Positions 25,014 through 37,300 of a stretch of DNA of 64,000 nt are shown here, in pieces (within the stretch, counting starts at the first letter, position 1; each line of letters begins with the position of its first letter). Under the pieces are notes generated by a model that ran no database searches, was not told the DNA's origin, and saw nothing but the letters and a program-made list of their open reading frames with translations. The DNA lies in assembly GCF_025698545.1 (NCBI RefSeq), contig NC_068569.1:16244001-16308000 (forward strand), given 5' to 3'. Both the position numbers and the translations under genes were made by a program. This DNA comes from Gossypium raimondii (Eukaryota; Streptophyta; Magnoliopsida; Malvales; Malvaceae).

Positions 25014-26343
25014 TGGCAACAACAAGGTTTGAAATTGAGAAGTTCGATGGTGAGACAAATTTTAATCTGTGGTAAGTTCGGATGATGGCAATTCTAGTTC
25101 AATCCGGTTTGAAAAAGGTTGTTACCGGGAAAAAACCTGAGAATCTAAATAAAACAGAATGGGAAGAGCTTGATGAAAAGGCCTTGTCTGCAATCCAGAT
25201 GTGCCTTGCGAATACGGTATTGCAGGAGGTATTGATGGAGAAGACCTCATCCGCCTTGTGGAAAAGGTTAGAAACTCTTTATGCGACTAAGTCTCTGACT
25301 AACCGTTTAGTGTTGAAACAACGTCTATTTACGTTTCGCATGAACGAATGTGAGCTTCTTAGAGATCACATTAGTCAATTCATTACTCTTTTAAATGATT
25401 TAAAGAACGTTGAGATTCATATTGATGATGAAGATCAAGCTATGCTATTATTGTGCTCTTTACCCCCTTCATACAAGTCTTTCAGAAAGACCCTGATTTA
25501 TGGCAGAGACAAAATCTCGTTCGAAAATGTGAAGGGTCATTTGTTGAGTAGAGACAAACTCGACAATGAGCTTTATTTGGATAGCAAGGTAGATAGGCAA
25601 GCTTCCGTTTTAGTAGCATCAAAGAAACGAGACAAAGGTGTCGCTATTGTAAAAAGTTAGGTCACGTCAAAGCAGATTGTTATAAACTGCGAAATAAAAG
25701 AGCTGCTGAGAGTAACGAGGAAGATGTAGCTGGTGCTAATTTGGCCGATGAAAGCAGTGATGATTTCTTGTTAGTGTCAACAAGCAATAACTCCAAGCTC
25801 ACATCCAAGTGGATCCTAGATTCGGGATGTTCTTTCCACATGTGTCCCAATAGAAAATGGTTCTCTACATACAGTTCGGTTGAAGGTGGAGTTGTGCGCA
25901 TGGGAAACGATTCATCTAGTAAGGTAGTTGGTATTGGAACTGTTAAAATCAGGACACACGATGGGACAATTAGGACACTCTCAGATGTCAGGTATGTACC
26001 TAATTTACGAAAGAATCTCATCTCCTTGAGTATTTTAGACTTGAAAGGATGCAGAATCAACATCGAGTCGAGCGGTATTAAAGTATCTCGTGGAGCTCTC
26101 ATTTTGTTAAAAGGTAAAAGAACTGGCAGTCTTTATATTCTGGAAGGTTCTACAGTGACCGGTGAAATCGGACGTCCCTCATCCGTTACAGAGTCGAAGT
26201 CAACTTGTTTGGAGCGGAGGCAACTTAGTCATAGGAGGGAAAAATGTATGACCGTTTCGTTGAAGAGATGTTCTTTTTTGGATGCATGTTTTGAAAAGTT
26301 AGGGCACTGTGTTCGTGAAAATCAAACCCGAGTTAGTAGTTAA
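25014..26343 (+). pseudogene. Broken Ty1/copia gag-protease reading frame
   Basis: The coding region starts at ATG 25014 (MATTRFEIEKFDGETNFNLW), then a TAA at about 25074 interrupts gag. Gag continues at 25082-25660. A frame change near 25630 separates it from a zinc knuckle (CRYCKKLGHVKADC, pattern C-x2-C-x4-H-x4-C) and the protease with its active-site triplet DSG (WILDSGCSFHMCP) near 25820. The frame fades in the pre-integrase domain (CFEKLGHC) and ends at two stop codons near 26341. Integrase and reverse transcriptase are absent. Confidence 0.9.
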
Positions 26344-27510
26344 TAATCAGAGAGCACAAATGTGCTAAACGGAAACCACTGTCGTTAATAATCAGAGAGC
26401 GCGCTAAAGTTCCTTAATGGCATGCCACTAATATCCTAGTAGTTCTAAATTCCGTCTACTTGGGCATTAAAACTGAATTTTATACATAAAAAAATCCAAT
26501 TATCATATTTACACAATTTCACATTTACACACACATATATATATTCATAATATATATATATATATATATATTCCAATTCTATTCAACCAATATAATTTCA
26601 TCACATATCAAGACAATCCATTTCAATTGTAAAACACAATAATTCTCACCTCAATCATTTACTATAACATTTAATCAAAATATAACAATTAATAATTAAA
26701 TTCGGATTATAGAAATACAAACCAGAATTTCGACATTAACTATATTTTTCCCTTTTAGTCGAGAATTCTAGTACAACGCCACTACAGAATTAAAACAATT
26801 AAAATTATCAATACAACACCATTCAATCTCACATTAAATATTTCAATTTTTACTCAATATTTATCTAAATTCTAATTTAGTCCTTGAACCGAGACTAACT
26901 TTTATTCTCAAAACTAATTTCATATTTTCATTCCATTCCCACTTTAAACTAATTTAACTCTCTAATTTCACCATAAATCCCTAATGTTGAAATTCTCTCA
27001 ATTTAGTCCCTACTATTCAAAACTTATGTTTTATTTTACAAATTAACCCTTTACTAACTCCTAACTTGAAATTCAATCAATTTAACCCTTAATTCATCAA
27101 TTAATTCAACATGAACAACATCTAAAAATTTACTAACTTTCAACATTTTAACTTAAATCAAGTAGTATTTTGTTCTAGGATTCCAAAAACTCAAAAATTA
27201 CAAGAATAGGGACTAAATAGACTTACCAATTGAGCATGGAACTTCAAAACCCCAATTTTCCCTTTTCTTTCTTTCATTCTTTCCTTCTTTGTTTCGTTTT
27301 AAGCTTTCTGTTTCTTTCTTATTTCTTTTCTTTCTTTTGTTTTATATATATATATAATAATATAATAATAATAATATTTTAATCTAAAATATCTTATACT
27401 TAAATAATAAGTAAATTATACATATTATTACAAATGTATGTATGTATATATTTTATTACACATTTATTTTATTATTACCACACAAGTGTAACATTTTTGG
27501 TTTATTTACT

Positions 27511-30022
27511 TGTAATAGCCCTTTTTGAGTCTGATCAGAACAGTGGTTTCGGGACCACTTAACCGAGTAAAAATATTTATTATATTATTTTAATAAGTTT
27601 TGCAACATGATGGAATTATAGTATAAAAATTTCATTAAGAAATTTTACCGTTTAAATACTTAATTTGATAAAAGGACTTAATCACATAAATTGTAAAAGT
27701 AGCATGCTATAAGTTAAGAGTAATTATTTGCTGATAAGTTGAATGAGAGGTCCTTATTATGTTATTGGACCAATGATAGTGGTGCTGGTCATAAATGACC
27801 TTAAAACATGTGAATTATGCTTTTATTTCATTAAGGTTAATTTGGTAAAATGGTTATTAACATTGATTTAAAGTAAAAAACAAAAGCAGAAAGTGACATT
27901 TTTTCCTTCTCATGATTTTAAAGTTTAGAAAGCCAAAGTCATAGCTTTTACATTCGGCCAAGCTTAGATTTTCAATTAGGGTATGGTTTTTATTCCGGTT
28001 TTAATAATTTTTACGTTTTTGAGATCATTGTTTTGTATTCTAGCTAGCCCGTACCTCAATTTCTGAAAATTTTGATGATTTTGAAATATGCCATTGTTGA
28101 ATACTAGTATATTTTGAAGTATTATGCTAGATTATTGATGGGTATTGAAATATATACAAGTTTTATAAAGTAAATTTTGACCAAATGAGCTTTAGGGATT
28201 TAATAAAAAATAGAAATATTATGTTAGAAATGTGAAATAAATGAAAATATGGGCTGATTAGAAGATATATATATTTCGCTAAGAATACGTATAAAGAAAT
28301 TTCATATATTTTGTGTTTTGTGAATTAGGAACTAAAGTGTCAAAATGTGAAAATATGAAGGCTATTTTGTAAAATGCCAAAATATATTTATATGGATTGA
28401 ATTGATTGGTTTGGTGAATAAATGAGTTAAATTTGAATTTATATAGATCAAGATAAACAAATACCGGAACTTGATCGGGGGAAACAAAAGTTAGACGGGT
28501 AGACGAAATTATTCGAGCAAATACGAGGTAAGTTCGTGTAGCTAGAATTAAATTATTAAATATTTGTAATTGTCCAAAAATGAATGTATGTAAGTTGAAT
28601 GAATGATATACTTGAATTTTAAATTACCGGTATACTATTATATTACTGTTTACATGAATGCAAATGAAATGTTACAAATACTATATACGTTATATAGATT
28701 TGGCATGATAATAGGCATTGAATATGAAATTTTGAGTATTTAAATGTATGTACTTAATAATATTAGATATATATATGTACACATATGAATTGAGAAATTG
28801 AGTTATTGATTTTGCATTGCTTAATTGATGAAATTGAATAATACTGAGCCCGTTTGAACTTTAGAAAATTGTCGGATACGAGTGACTTGTCACTAGGGTT
28901 ACCATTTGGTCGAGCTCCTGCATTTGTTACGGACTCACCACAGCTCGTATGAGCTTACCGTTTCAGCTCAATAGAGCTTACCGTTTATCAGCTCGGAATG
29001 AGCTTACCGATCATGGCTCGAAAGAGTGAAAATGACAATGAATTGACGAATTTCTGATAAATACACTTATAGTATATCACCCGTGTATCCCTCGATGTTC
29101 TAATAGCTTCAACGGGCAGAATTACTGTTACTGATTATATGAATAAGCTATGTAATTAGATGGATGAGTTACCGTTGATATGTATAAGTTATGGATAAAT
29201 TTCTGTTATTACCGATGAATTGCAGGTTATATGAATAGGAAAGAATTGATATAAATGTTATATGATTTACATGATTTAAAAGTTACATGAAATACATGAT
29301 TTACATGGATTGTTGTTTTATGAATATATGAATTATAGGGACGACATGATATATTTGGCTATATGACTAACTCGTGGATGGTGATGTGAATAGACTTTGT
29401 GGACAAATAAATTGATTTTAATTGTTTTAATGCTTAGATATTAAATTGAAAAATTTTAATTCTATATTATACGGCTTACTAAGCTTAGTGCTTACTTCAT
29501 TCATTTTCTTATGTTCTATAGATTCGGAAGCTAGCTCGATTTTGGACAAGGTCAGAGATTGGCTATCACACTATCAAAACGATTTTTGGTACTTTTGGAC
29601 CTCATGCAATTAATGTAAATATGGCATGTATAGATAGTTTTTGTTATGAATTTTTGGGTTTGATCAAGCTATGTGATATGACTTGAGTTGGAAATGTTTA
29701 GTTTAGAATGGAAACATTATGTGTTATGTTCATTTTGGTACTTTGATAAAGGGTATTTTGGTATAATTGAATATATAAATGCATTGGTTGAAATTTGAAA
29801 TTTGCAGGAATGTTCAATAGTTATAAATGGGTTATATTCAATTTTTAAAAAAAAAAAAAAGAAAAAAGAAAAAGAATGAAGTCAATTAGTAAGAATTTAT
29901 ATGAATTTATGATTATATATGTTTGTTATTTATTTAAGATTTTTTTTTGTAAATTATCCAAGATATACGATAATGCCTTGTAACCCGATTTCAACGACGG
30001 TTTGAGGTTATAGGGTGTTACA
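27511..30022 (-). mobile_element. Nested solo LTR (2.51 kb) with 5-bp target duplication
   Basis: The block starts TGTAATAGCCC at 27511, ends GGGTGTTACA at 30022, and is flanked by ttact (27506-27510 and 30023-30027). Its first 50 bases, including 'acagtggtttcgggaccac', match the reverse complement of the end of the solo LTR at 48766-51334, so it belongs to the same family in opposite orientation (minus, if that copy is called plus). No internal domain is present. Confidence 0.88.
28941..29028. repeat. ~24-bp tandem array inside the nested LTR
   Basis: Three and a half units of 23-25 bp containing 'cagctcg.atgagcttaccg'. Individual units differ by a few bases and short indels. Confidence 0.7.
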
Positions 30023-30204
30023 TTACTAATTTAGTCCCTTGATTTTTACTATTTCATAATTAAACTTTCACAATCAATTTAATTTAGTCATTTTATCTAA
30101 TTGACCTTAATTAAGTCAAACTCACCTAATCAATTTAATTTAATCCAAATGTATGTATATATTAATATTTAAGAACTTACTCGTCGGATTTAGTGGCCTC
30201 GAAC

Positions 30205-30740
30205 TAGGGGTGTGCAAAATTCGGGTAAAACCGAAAAAATTCGGTTAACCGATCGAATTCAGTTAATCGGTCGATTAACCAAATTTTTTCGGTAGGGGGT
30301 CGGTTAATTATTTTTTAATTTTTCGGTTAATGGTTAATTTGGTTCAAAATCGGCCGGTTAACCGAATTTTTTCGGTTTAACCGAAAAAATTAATAAATAA
30401 AATTATAATATATAAATAGGCCCACTATTTACCTAAACCCAATCCAAACTCAAGTATCCAACCCAACCCAATTACCCAACCCAACCCAATCATAAAAATT
30501 ACAAATAATTTAATAAATAAAAATAAAATTCAAAGACTTATGTAATGTTTTTAGTTATATAGTGATTCAATTCGGTTAATTTTTAACCAAAAATAAAAAA
30601 AACATATAATTTTCGGTTAATTCGGTTAGCTGACCGAATTAACCGAAAAAATTTATGTTCGGCTAACGGTTAAAAATTTTGAAAGGTCGGTTAATTCAGT
30701 TAATGTTATTTCGGGTTGGTTAACCAACTGAACACCCCTA
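30205..30740. mobile_element. hAT-like non-autonomous element (MITE) with 8-bp TSD
   Basis: The 536-bp element starts TAGGGGTGTGCA and its right end, reversed, reads TAGGGGTGTTCA. It is flanked by the 8-bp direct repeat cctcgaac (30197-30204 and 30741-30748), the target size of the hAT superfamily. The interior is a dense set of short palindromes built from 'ttcggttaaccgaa'-like words and encodes no transposase. It lies inside the end of the older LTR, 45 bp from its terminus. Confidence 0.88.
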
Positions 30741-30785
30741 CCTCGAACCACTATTTCTAACACCACTGAAAATTGGGCTGTTACA

Positions 30786-31838
30786 GAAGGCTTGCCGAAT
30801 TCAAGTAGGAAAATTTCTATTTTGGTTGTGGTGGACCATTTGACTAAATATGGTCACTTCTTGGCCCTATCTCATCCATATACAGCTAAAGATGTGGCAC
30901 AAGAGTATCTGAATCATGTTTATAAACTTCATGGCATGCCTGATTCAATTATATCAGACAAAGACATAATTTTTGTTAGTGGATTTTAGCAGGAGTTATT
31001 TTGACGAGCGGGTACCAAACTTCTGTTGTTCACAGCTTACCACCCTCAAACAGATAGTCAAACGGAGGTATTAAATTGGTTTCTTGAGAATTATCTGAGA
31101 TGCATGACTAGTGAAACTCCTACAAATTGGTTCCATTGGTTTACCTCTCGCAGAGTGGTGGTATAATTCATCTTTCCACTCCTCTATTCAACTCACCTCA
31201 TATGAAGCTTTATACGAACAGTCTCTACCACCACATATGCCATACTTAGCAGGAGCCTCTTCAGTAGAAGTGGTTGACAGAAGTTTGCAAGTTAGGGAGG
31301 CTGTTAGGAAACTAGTGTAATTCCATTTTAAAGGGCTCAGACTCGTATGAAGTAGCTCACTGACAAACATCGGTCCAATAGGAGTTTTCAAGTTGGTGAT
31401 TTAGTATACTTGTGACTGCAACCTTATAGGCAGCAAACTGTTAGAAAAGTTCTTAATAAAAAATTATCTCCTAAATATTATAGACCTTTTTCCTGTGATC
31501 AAGAAAGTTGGGGAAGTGGCATACACTCTACAGTTACCTCCGGGCTCTCATATTCATCTGACTTTCCACGTTTCTCAGTTGAAGAAACATATAGGCTCAA
31601 CCCCTACTCAAGCTCACTTACCCTTGGTTGATGCTCATGGTGCACTACAGAAAGTACCGGTCAAAATCGTGGACAAAAGGATAGTTAAAAAAGGAAACCA
31701 AGCTGTCACTGAAGTTTTAGTTTAATGGATAGACTCCTTTCTTGAGGATGCGACCTGGAAATATCTACCCTTGTTTCAAACTAAATTTCCTCACTTTCAT
31801 CCTTGAGGACAATGATCTTTTTCTTGGGAGGCAGTAAT
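30786..31838 (+). pseudogene. Broken Ty3/gypsy integrase and C-terminal domain
   Basis: Frames read EGLPNSSRKISILVVVDHLT at 30786-30848, HGMPDSIISDK near 30930 and [15 protein letters not shown] near 31040 (integrase core). [14 protein letters not shown] follows near 31150. Then comes a chromodomain-proximal tail (VAYTLQLPPGSHIHLTFHVS, then IVDKRIVKKGNQAVTEVL) at 31510-31720. Stops occur near 30989 and 31005 and the frame shifts several times. Reverse transcriptase and everything upstream are missing: the left edge is the end of the LTR at 30785, inside the integrase coding region. A purine-rich tract (31822-31833) precedes a putative 3' LTR. Confidence 0.88.
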
Positions 31839-32930
31839 TGTTATGGGCTAGAAAACTAAGTAGAAATGGGAGAGTAAAAAAAAAGGTCTGTTCTAAACGG
31901 TGAGTTGTATTTAAGTAAAACGGTGCGTTTTAGTTTTGGAATCAAAATTTAATGCGGTCGTTGAAAGCACCAAAAATATCATATCCCTAATAAATAATGA
32001 AAAAGAATTGTAAAATGGAAGTAGAGTCAAATCCTCAGGGACTGAACTTGCAAAATATCTTGTTCCATGAAATCCCAAGCAGAATCTTGCCCAAGAAAAC
32101 CTGCGTTCTTAGAAAAAAATAAAATAAAAAAATAACAAAATTAAAGGTTTGGATCTGGAAACGAAAAATAAAATAAAAATAAAATTAAGAATATTGAATC
32201 GAAAATTCGAGAAATTAAAAATAGAGTTGAGAGAAAGGAAATTTTTATGGGGGGTTCCAGCCTCTAGTTGTCTCTTTCCGCCTTGGGTTCAATTCTCGGC
32301 TTTTAGATGATCCTTCCCAAACCGAATAAGCCAGTTATGGTGGAAGAGGACGCCTACGACCACCAGCTCCAAGGATTTAAACTTACGATTTAGTAGAACC
32401 TGACTCTAGCCAACAATCGCTTCTGTGGGTTCGTCTTATGCTAGATCAACGCTTCTCAATGGCGAATCCCACGCCATTTTATCTCTTGGGCTCGCCAACC
32501 TCTGACGCAGTAAGCTAATGAACCGACTGTGCAACCTTCCCAAAACATACAAAGCGGCTGCCTTTGCATACGTTGAAACGCTTACTTCTTAAGGGACATG
32601 GACGAAAGCGTCAGCCCCGTAGTGCGGAAAAATGATGAATACTCGACAAGGAGGCTAAGTACAGACTCTAAGCCTCAATAACCTTTTTTGGGGAATAACG
32701 ATAACTTTCGGCTAGATAGGATAATTTAGCAAAACGGGTGTAAAACTTTAGTTAAACGGTGAGTTTAGTTATAGCAGAAATTGCCACGTTATTTTCTTGT
32801 TATTTTTCCTTTTTAAGCATGAGTTGTATGGAAAACGGTTATACTAAAGGAAATATCAGAATTCTTCTCTTCTCTCTGTTGTTCTTCTTCTTCTCTCAAT
32901 ATTTTACTATTCCGGATTTGAGATTGCATC
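31839..32930. repeat. Putative gypsy 3' LTR start and unassigned repeat block
   Basis: TGTTATGGGCTAG at 31839 directly after the polypurine tract is a plausible LTR start. 'aaacggtg' words at 31898, 31920 and 32755 suggest one LTR split by an insertion. Between about 31945 and 32720 lies a GC-richer block ('gccagttatggtggaagagg', 'ggacatggacgaaagcg') that I do not recognise and that has no long ORF. No end of the LTR was located. Confidence 0.4.
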
Positions 32931-33130
32931 AGTTTCAAGTCTATTCCATGTCTTTCATAGAAGTTAGTGAAGAAGGGACAAAAGATGATGCTGTTAGTTT
33001 TGGTGATATGAGAATGTGATTGAAGTGGTTTTGTTCACTGGGCAAGTCCTCAATCCTCTTGAAAACTGATAAATCTACTTGAGAATGTTGGTACCTATTG
33101 TTACTTGAGCGGTGTGTAAATTCTACTTTC
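32931..33130 (+). pseudogene. Serpin 3'-end fragment
   Basis: The stretch reads SFIEVSEEGTKDDA, then, after a gap and frame change, VLNPLEN followed by a stop. These match the hinge and the last residues of the intact serpin at 22068-23680 ([21 protein letters not shown]). Similarity continues into the 3' UTR ('ctacttgag', 'gtgtaaatt'). The reactive loop and the 'FVADHPF' strand are deleted. It is 9 kb from the intact gene and embedded in transposon debris, either a remnant of a tandem copy or a carried fragment. Confidence 0.8.
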
Positions 33131-33474
33131 TTGTTTCTTGTTAGGAATGAAGGAAATTTTGGGGAAATGCAGGAACTGGGTCGAGGAATATCCATGGTAT
33201 AAGCCCAAGTGCAGAGTTGAATCAGGCGACCAAGACCAAACTCATACAAAAGGAAGCAGGCCCTATATTAGAGGAGTCCAACCCAATACAACCAGTTGAA
33301 GAGCAAGCCTATGATGTCAATGAAATTGCAGGATTTCTTTTCTCAAATCCCTAATTCCTTCAATTTCCGGATTCCGAAATCGCAAGCTGCTATAACGTTC
33401 AATTCTCATCTCTGTAATTTGGTCTTACTACTAATTTAATCAGCAATTAGAGAGATTTACTAATCAATTAAAGC

Positions 33475-33506
<32 letters not shown>

Positions 33507-34391
33507 GGATGCTCAATACCTAAAAGAAAAAATCAAAATAATTGAACGCATGGCCGCTGCCACATCTTTATAGAAATAAATAAAGGATTTACTTTTGATG
33601 TTAAGTGTGTAAATTTACATTTTATCAATTAATCTAATACGTTGATTTGATTTTTTGCAAGAAAAATATTATTACATGTAAATCCAAAAACGTGATATTT
33701 CTATGAAATAATTTGGAAGTTTATACAGAACTAGTCATACTTAAGATTAGAAAAAGTTATGAACACAACAACATAGCATAACTATTTTAAAGGGAAAACA
33801 AACACAAAGGTTAGAAGAATAGTGAAATTGGTGCAATTATGGATAAAGGGCTGAGATTAATGGATTAAAATAGCTTTTGATTTGACAACTTTGAACTTTA
33901 CTTAGAATTTGGATTAGAACAGAGTAGATTTGGCTTTTTAACAAATTAAGAAAGTCTCATCTTTTTAATCCGTGATGGGAAGAGACTAACAAAGATGGAA
34001 GATTTGTTCTCCCTTTCCTCTTCTCTGTGTTATATATGTATTTCAAAGTTTTCGTTAATGAAAATGAGCTGAACATGAATGAAGTGCTTTCTTTTTCTTT
34101 TTTAATATTTTCCATTATTGGAACAAAACAAAGGTGCTTTCTTTAATAATTTCTGTTTATTATTATTTTATTGTGCGTCGGTGATTTATTCAGTAGAACG
34201 GGAAAGTTGAACAGAAAAAAGAGTACTTGGAACGAACTTCAAAACTTTTATAAGTACTATACTAGTAGGAATCTGAAAAAGTCTACTATTAGATACTCAG
34301 TTTCAAGTGAAGAAGAACAAAAAGAAGATTACAAGGACTGCACCGTAGGGTATTAACTGGAAAAAAAGAACCAAGTAAAAGTAAAGAAAAG
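33131..34391. other. Upstream region of NAT3
   Basis: No gene seen. An AT dinucleotide run lies at 33475-33500. The segment 33165-33300 is GC-richer and looks like repeat remnant. The 5' UTR of NAT3 probably occupies the last one to two hundred bases before 34392, but its start is not evident. Confidence 0.4.
33475..33500. repeat. AT dinucleotide microsatellite
   Basis: Thirteen uninterrupted AT units upstream of NAT3. Confidence 0.9.
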
Positions 34392-37300
34392 ATGGGTGAA
34401 ACAGAGAACCACCACCACCACCACCCACCGCCACCGCAAGCGGCTGCACCGCCGGCTGCACCACCCAATCTTGCCCTTTCAAGGGGACCTACTTGGACTC
34501 CTGCTGAGCAACTCCATCAGCTTCAATACTGCATCCACTCCAATCCTTCCTGGCGTCAGTTTCTCTTTCCTTTTTTTGGCTTTGTGATCAAGTATTTACA
34601 GTTTAGTTTGATAAGGAAGCTGACCAAAAGTTGAAATTTTTATGCTAAAGTTGCTTGCTTTTCAGTTGTTGTAGCTTTCATTTGCATGTTTGTACTTAGT
34701 GAAGTCAAAAGATCAAAGGGGATCTAAGTTTTTTTCTTTTCTAGAAGTTATTATAGTGATAGGTTTGAATATATTGTGGACATGGGTTCTTTTCGTTAGA
34801 TTCTTTGAAGGACAACTATGTATTATTATTTGTTCTGATTCTCTTTTGTTTTCATTTAGTCATATTACTTTGTACATTATCATACCCTTTTTCACCTTAA
34901 CTAGGGTAATATCTTTTGATTTCATGTAACTGTAACTTTTTTATTAGAACAGAATCCTTTGCATCTAATCTCACAGAATCCAACTTGTTTCACAGCTCAA
35001 GCTCTTTTACTAGCTTTCCAACACTACATTGTGAATCTTGGAACTACAGTCTTAATTGCAAGTAATATCGTGCCTCTGATGGGTGGTACTCATGTATGTT
35101 TTATGACCAGTTTGGATACAATATCTTTTTAATGAATACGATGCTTTCTTAAATCTCAGATTCCTAATCCTCTGTCTCTATGAACAGGGTGATAAAGCCC
35201 GGGTTATTCAAGTGTTGCTGTTTATGTCTGGTATAAATACTCTGCTTCAAACACTTATTGGCTCAAGGCTTCCCACAGTGATGGGTGCATCTATTGCGTA
35301 CACCTTACCATTGTTTTCGATCATCAATGATTATAATGATGAGGACTTCGCATCTCCACACGATGTATGTAAACTTTAGTAAGATATAAACAAAAGTAAT
35401 AGAGGGGAACTTATGAATTATAAAGTCTTTTGTGCTGCAAGTAAATTGGGTTATTCTTCATTCAGTAATTAGATGTACATCAACCTTGGTCTTAGTTTGT
35501 CTCTACTATTTTTGCTCTTTCTGATTATATCTCAGTTACCTACCAAATCACAATGCTATTTTATAGGTTATAAGCTACATCATCCTCGATGCTCAAACGT
35601 AGTGTACATGCTTAATATATTTGCTCATTGTTGTACACTTCCTATATTCCATTTCTCATTCATGGCTAATGACCATATTGCTTAATGATTATAATTGGGG
35701 GTGCTTGCTTGCAGCGGTTTGTTCATAGTATGAGAACCATTCAAGGATCAATGATAGTTTCTTCCTTTCTCAACATCATCCTTGGGTATGGGCGGGCATG
35801 GGGGGAGCTGACAAGGTAATGGTGAATGTTGTTTTGACTAGCAACTTGTACAACATATGTATTTTTGGCTTGCAGATGGTTGCCTGCTTGTATGTATGCA
35901 TGGTTTGAGATGTTTGATTATTAAGCTATCAAGTTTTGACCACTACTTTTTCTAAGCGTTTTCTCCTCATCCTCCTCTCTAGATTCTTTAGTCCCATAGT
36001 TGTGGTGCCAGTGGTTTGTCTCGTTGGTCTTGGTCTTTTTGCCAGAGGCTTCCCATTGGTAATCCTCTATGAATGCTTTTGTGCTTGATTGGGACTGATA
36101 ATATGCTGATTCAAACTGTTTTTAATGTAATTAACTTATGATACAGCTAGGTAACTGTGTGGAAATTGGCCTGCCTATGCTCATTCTGCTCATGATTTGC
36201 CAACAGGTAAATAAGCTTCTCTGAGTGTAAAGTCTCCTGCTGACATGCCTTTTTATTTATTTGACAAGGACTATTGTTTGCTGCAGTACCTGAAGCGCAT
36301 CCATTCAAGAGCACATCTAATACTTGAGAGGTTTGCTTTGCTTTTATGCATTGGTATTGTCTGGGCGTTTGCTGCTATCCTCACTGTCTCGGGTGCTTAC
36401 AACAATGTTAAGCCTGCCACTAAACAGAGTTGCCGCACTGATCGATCTTTCCTAATGTCTTCTGCTCCTTGGTATAGCCATGATCTGCTGCTCTGCTTGT
36501 TTTATTATTTCCCTTCATGACTCATTATTTTATGTCATTGTTTCTAGGATCAAAATTCCATACCCATTTCAGTGGGGTACGCCAATATTCAGAGCTAGCC
36601 ATGTGTTTGGGATGTTAGGTGCTGCACTAGTTTCATCTGCTGAGGTTTAGTCACGATCATAAATGACTTCAATTCTATTCGGATTTTCTATTTTGTAAGG
36701 TCAATGTAAGGCTGCTTGTTTTATCTGCTAACATTAAGTCTATACTTTCAATGCAGTCAACTGGAACATTTTTTGCGGCAGCTCGGCTTTCTGGTGCCAC
36801 AGCCCCTCCAGCACATGTACTCAGCCGAAGTATTGGCTTACAGGTCCTTACCTAGACTGCTGTGAATTGTTTATTTAGAGGTTATTCATCAATGAGTTCT
36901 CTAAAATTGATGAACTGTAGTCCTGAATCACGTTATAATATTTTGTCAGTGGTGAAGATAACTTGGTCATCTTGCTTCTAAATGCCAGGGTATCGGTATG
37001 CTGCTTGAAGGGCTTTTTGGTTCTCTTGTTGGTACTACTGCATCTGTGTATGGAAGCATTGCTTTTTTAAAGAGAAGTTCCATTCTATATATAGTAGTTA
37101 TTAACTGTAAAATCCATAACTGATAGCACTATGCTTTAGAAACTTGTTTCAGTGTCTCATCTGAATGATGTTGCAGGGAAAATGTGGGCCTTCTTGGACT
37201 TACACATATAGGAAGCAGAAGGGTTGTGCAGATTTCAACTGCTTTTATGATATTTTTCTCCATATTTGGTTTGTTTTTGTACTTGTTAATTATTTCATTG

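Larger units (their letters stand above)
26384..30785. mobile_element. Truncated LTR, split by a nested solo LTR and a hAT-like element
   Basis: Segments 26560-27505, 30023-30204 and 30741-30785, read without the insertions, resemble the 3' half of the solo LTR at 6869-9104. They share 'aataattctcacctcaa', 'ggattatagaaatacaaa' and a pyrimidine-rich stretch with a 'ttcttttctttctttt' run. The end, at 30785, is GGGCTGTTACA. The 5' end is not recognisable: the LTR merges into unassigned sequence just after the copia remnant. Order of events from nesting: this LTR came first, then the solo LTR at 27511 and the MITE at 30205. Confidence 0.65.

Noticed and set aside
28941..29028. Regularly spaced repeats that could suggest a CRISPR array
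   Set aside because: Units are contiguous without unique spacers and sit in a plant LTR; there is no CRISPR in this window.
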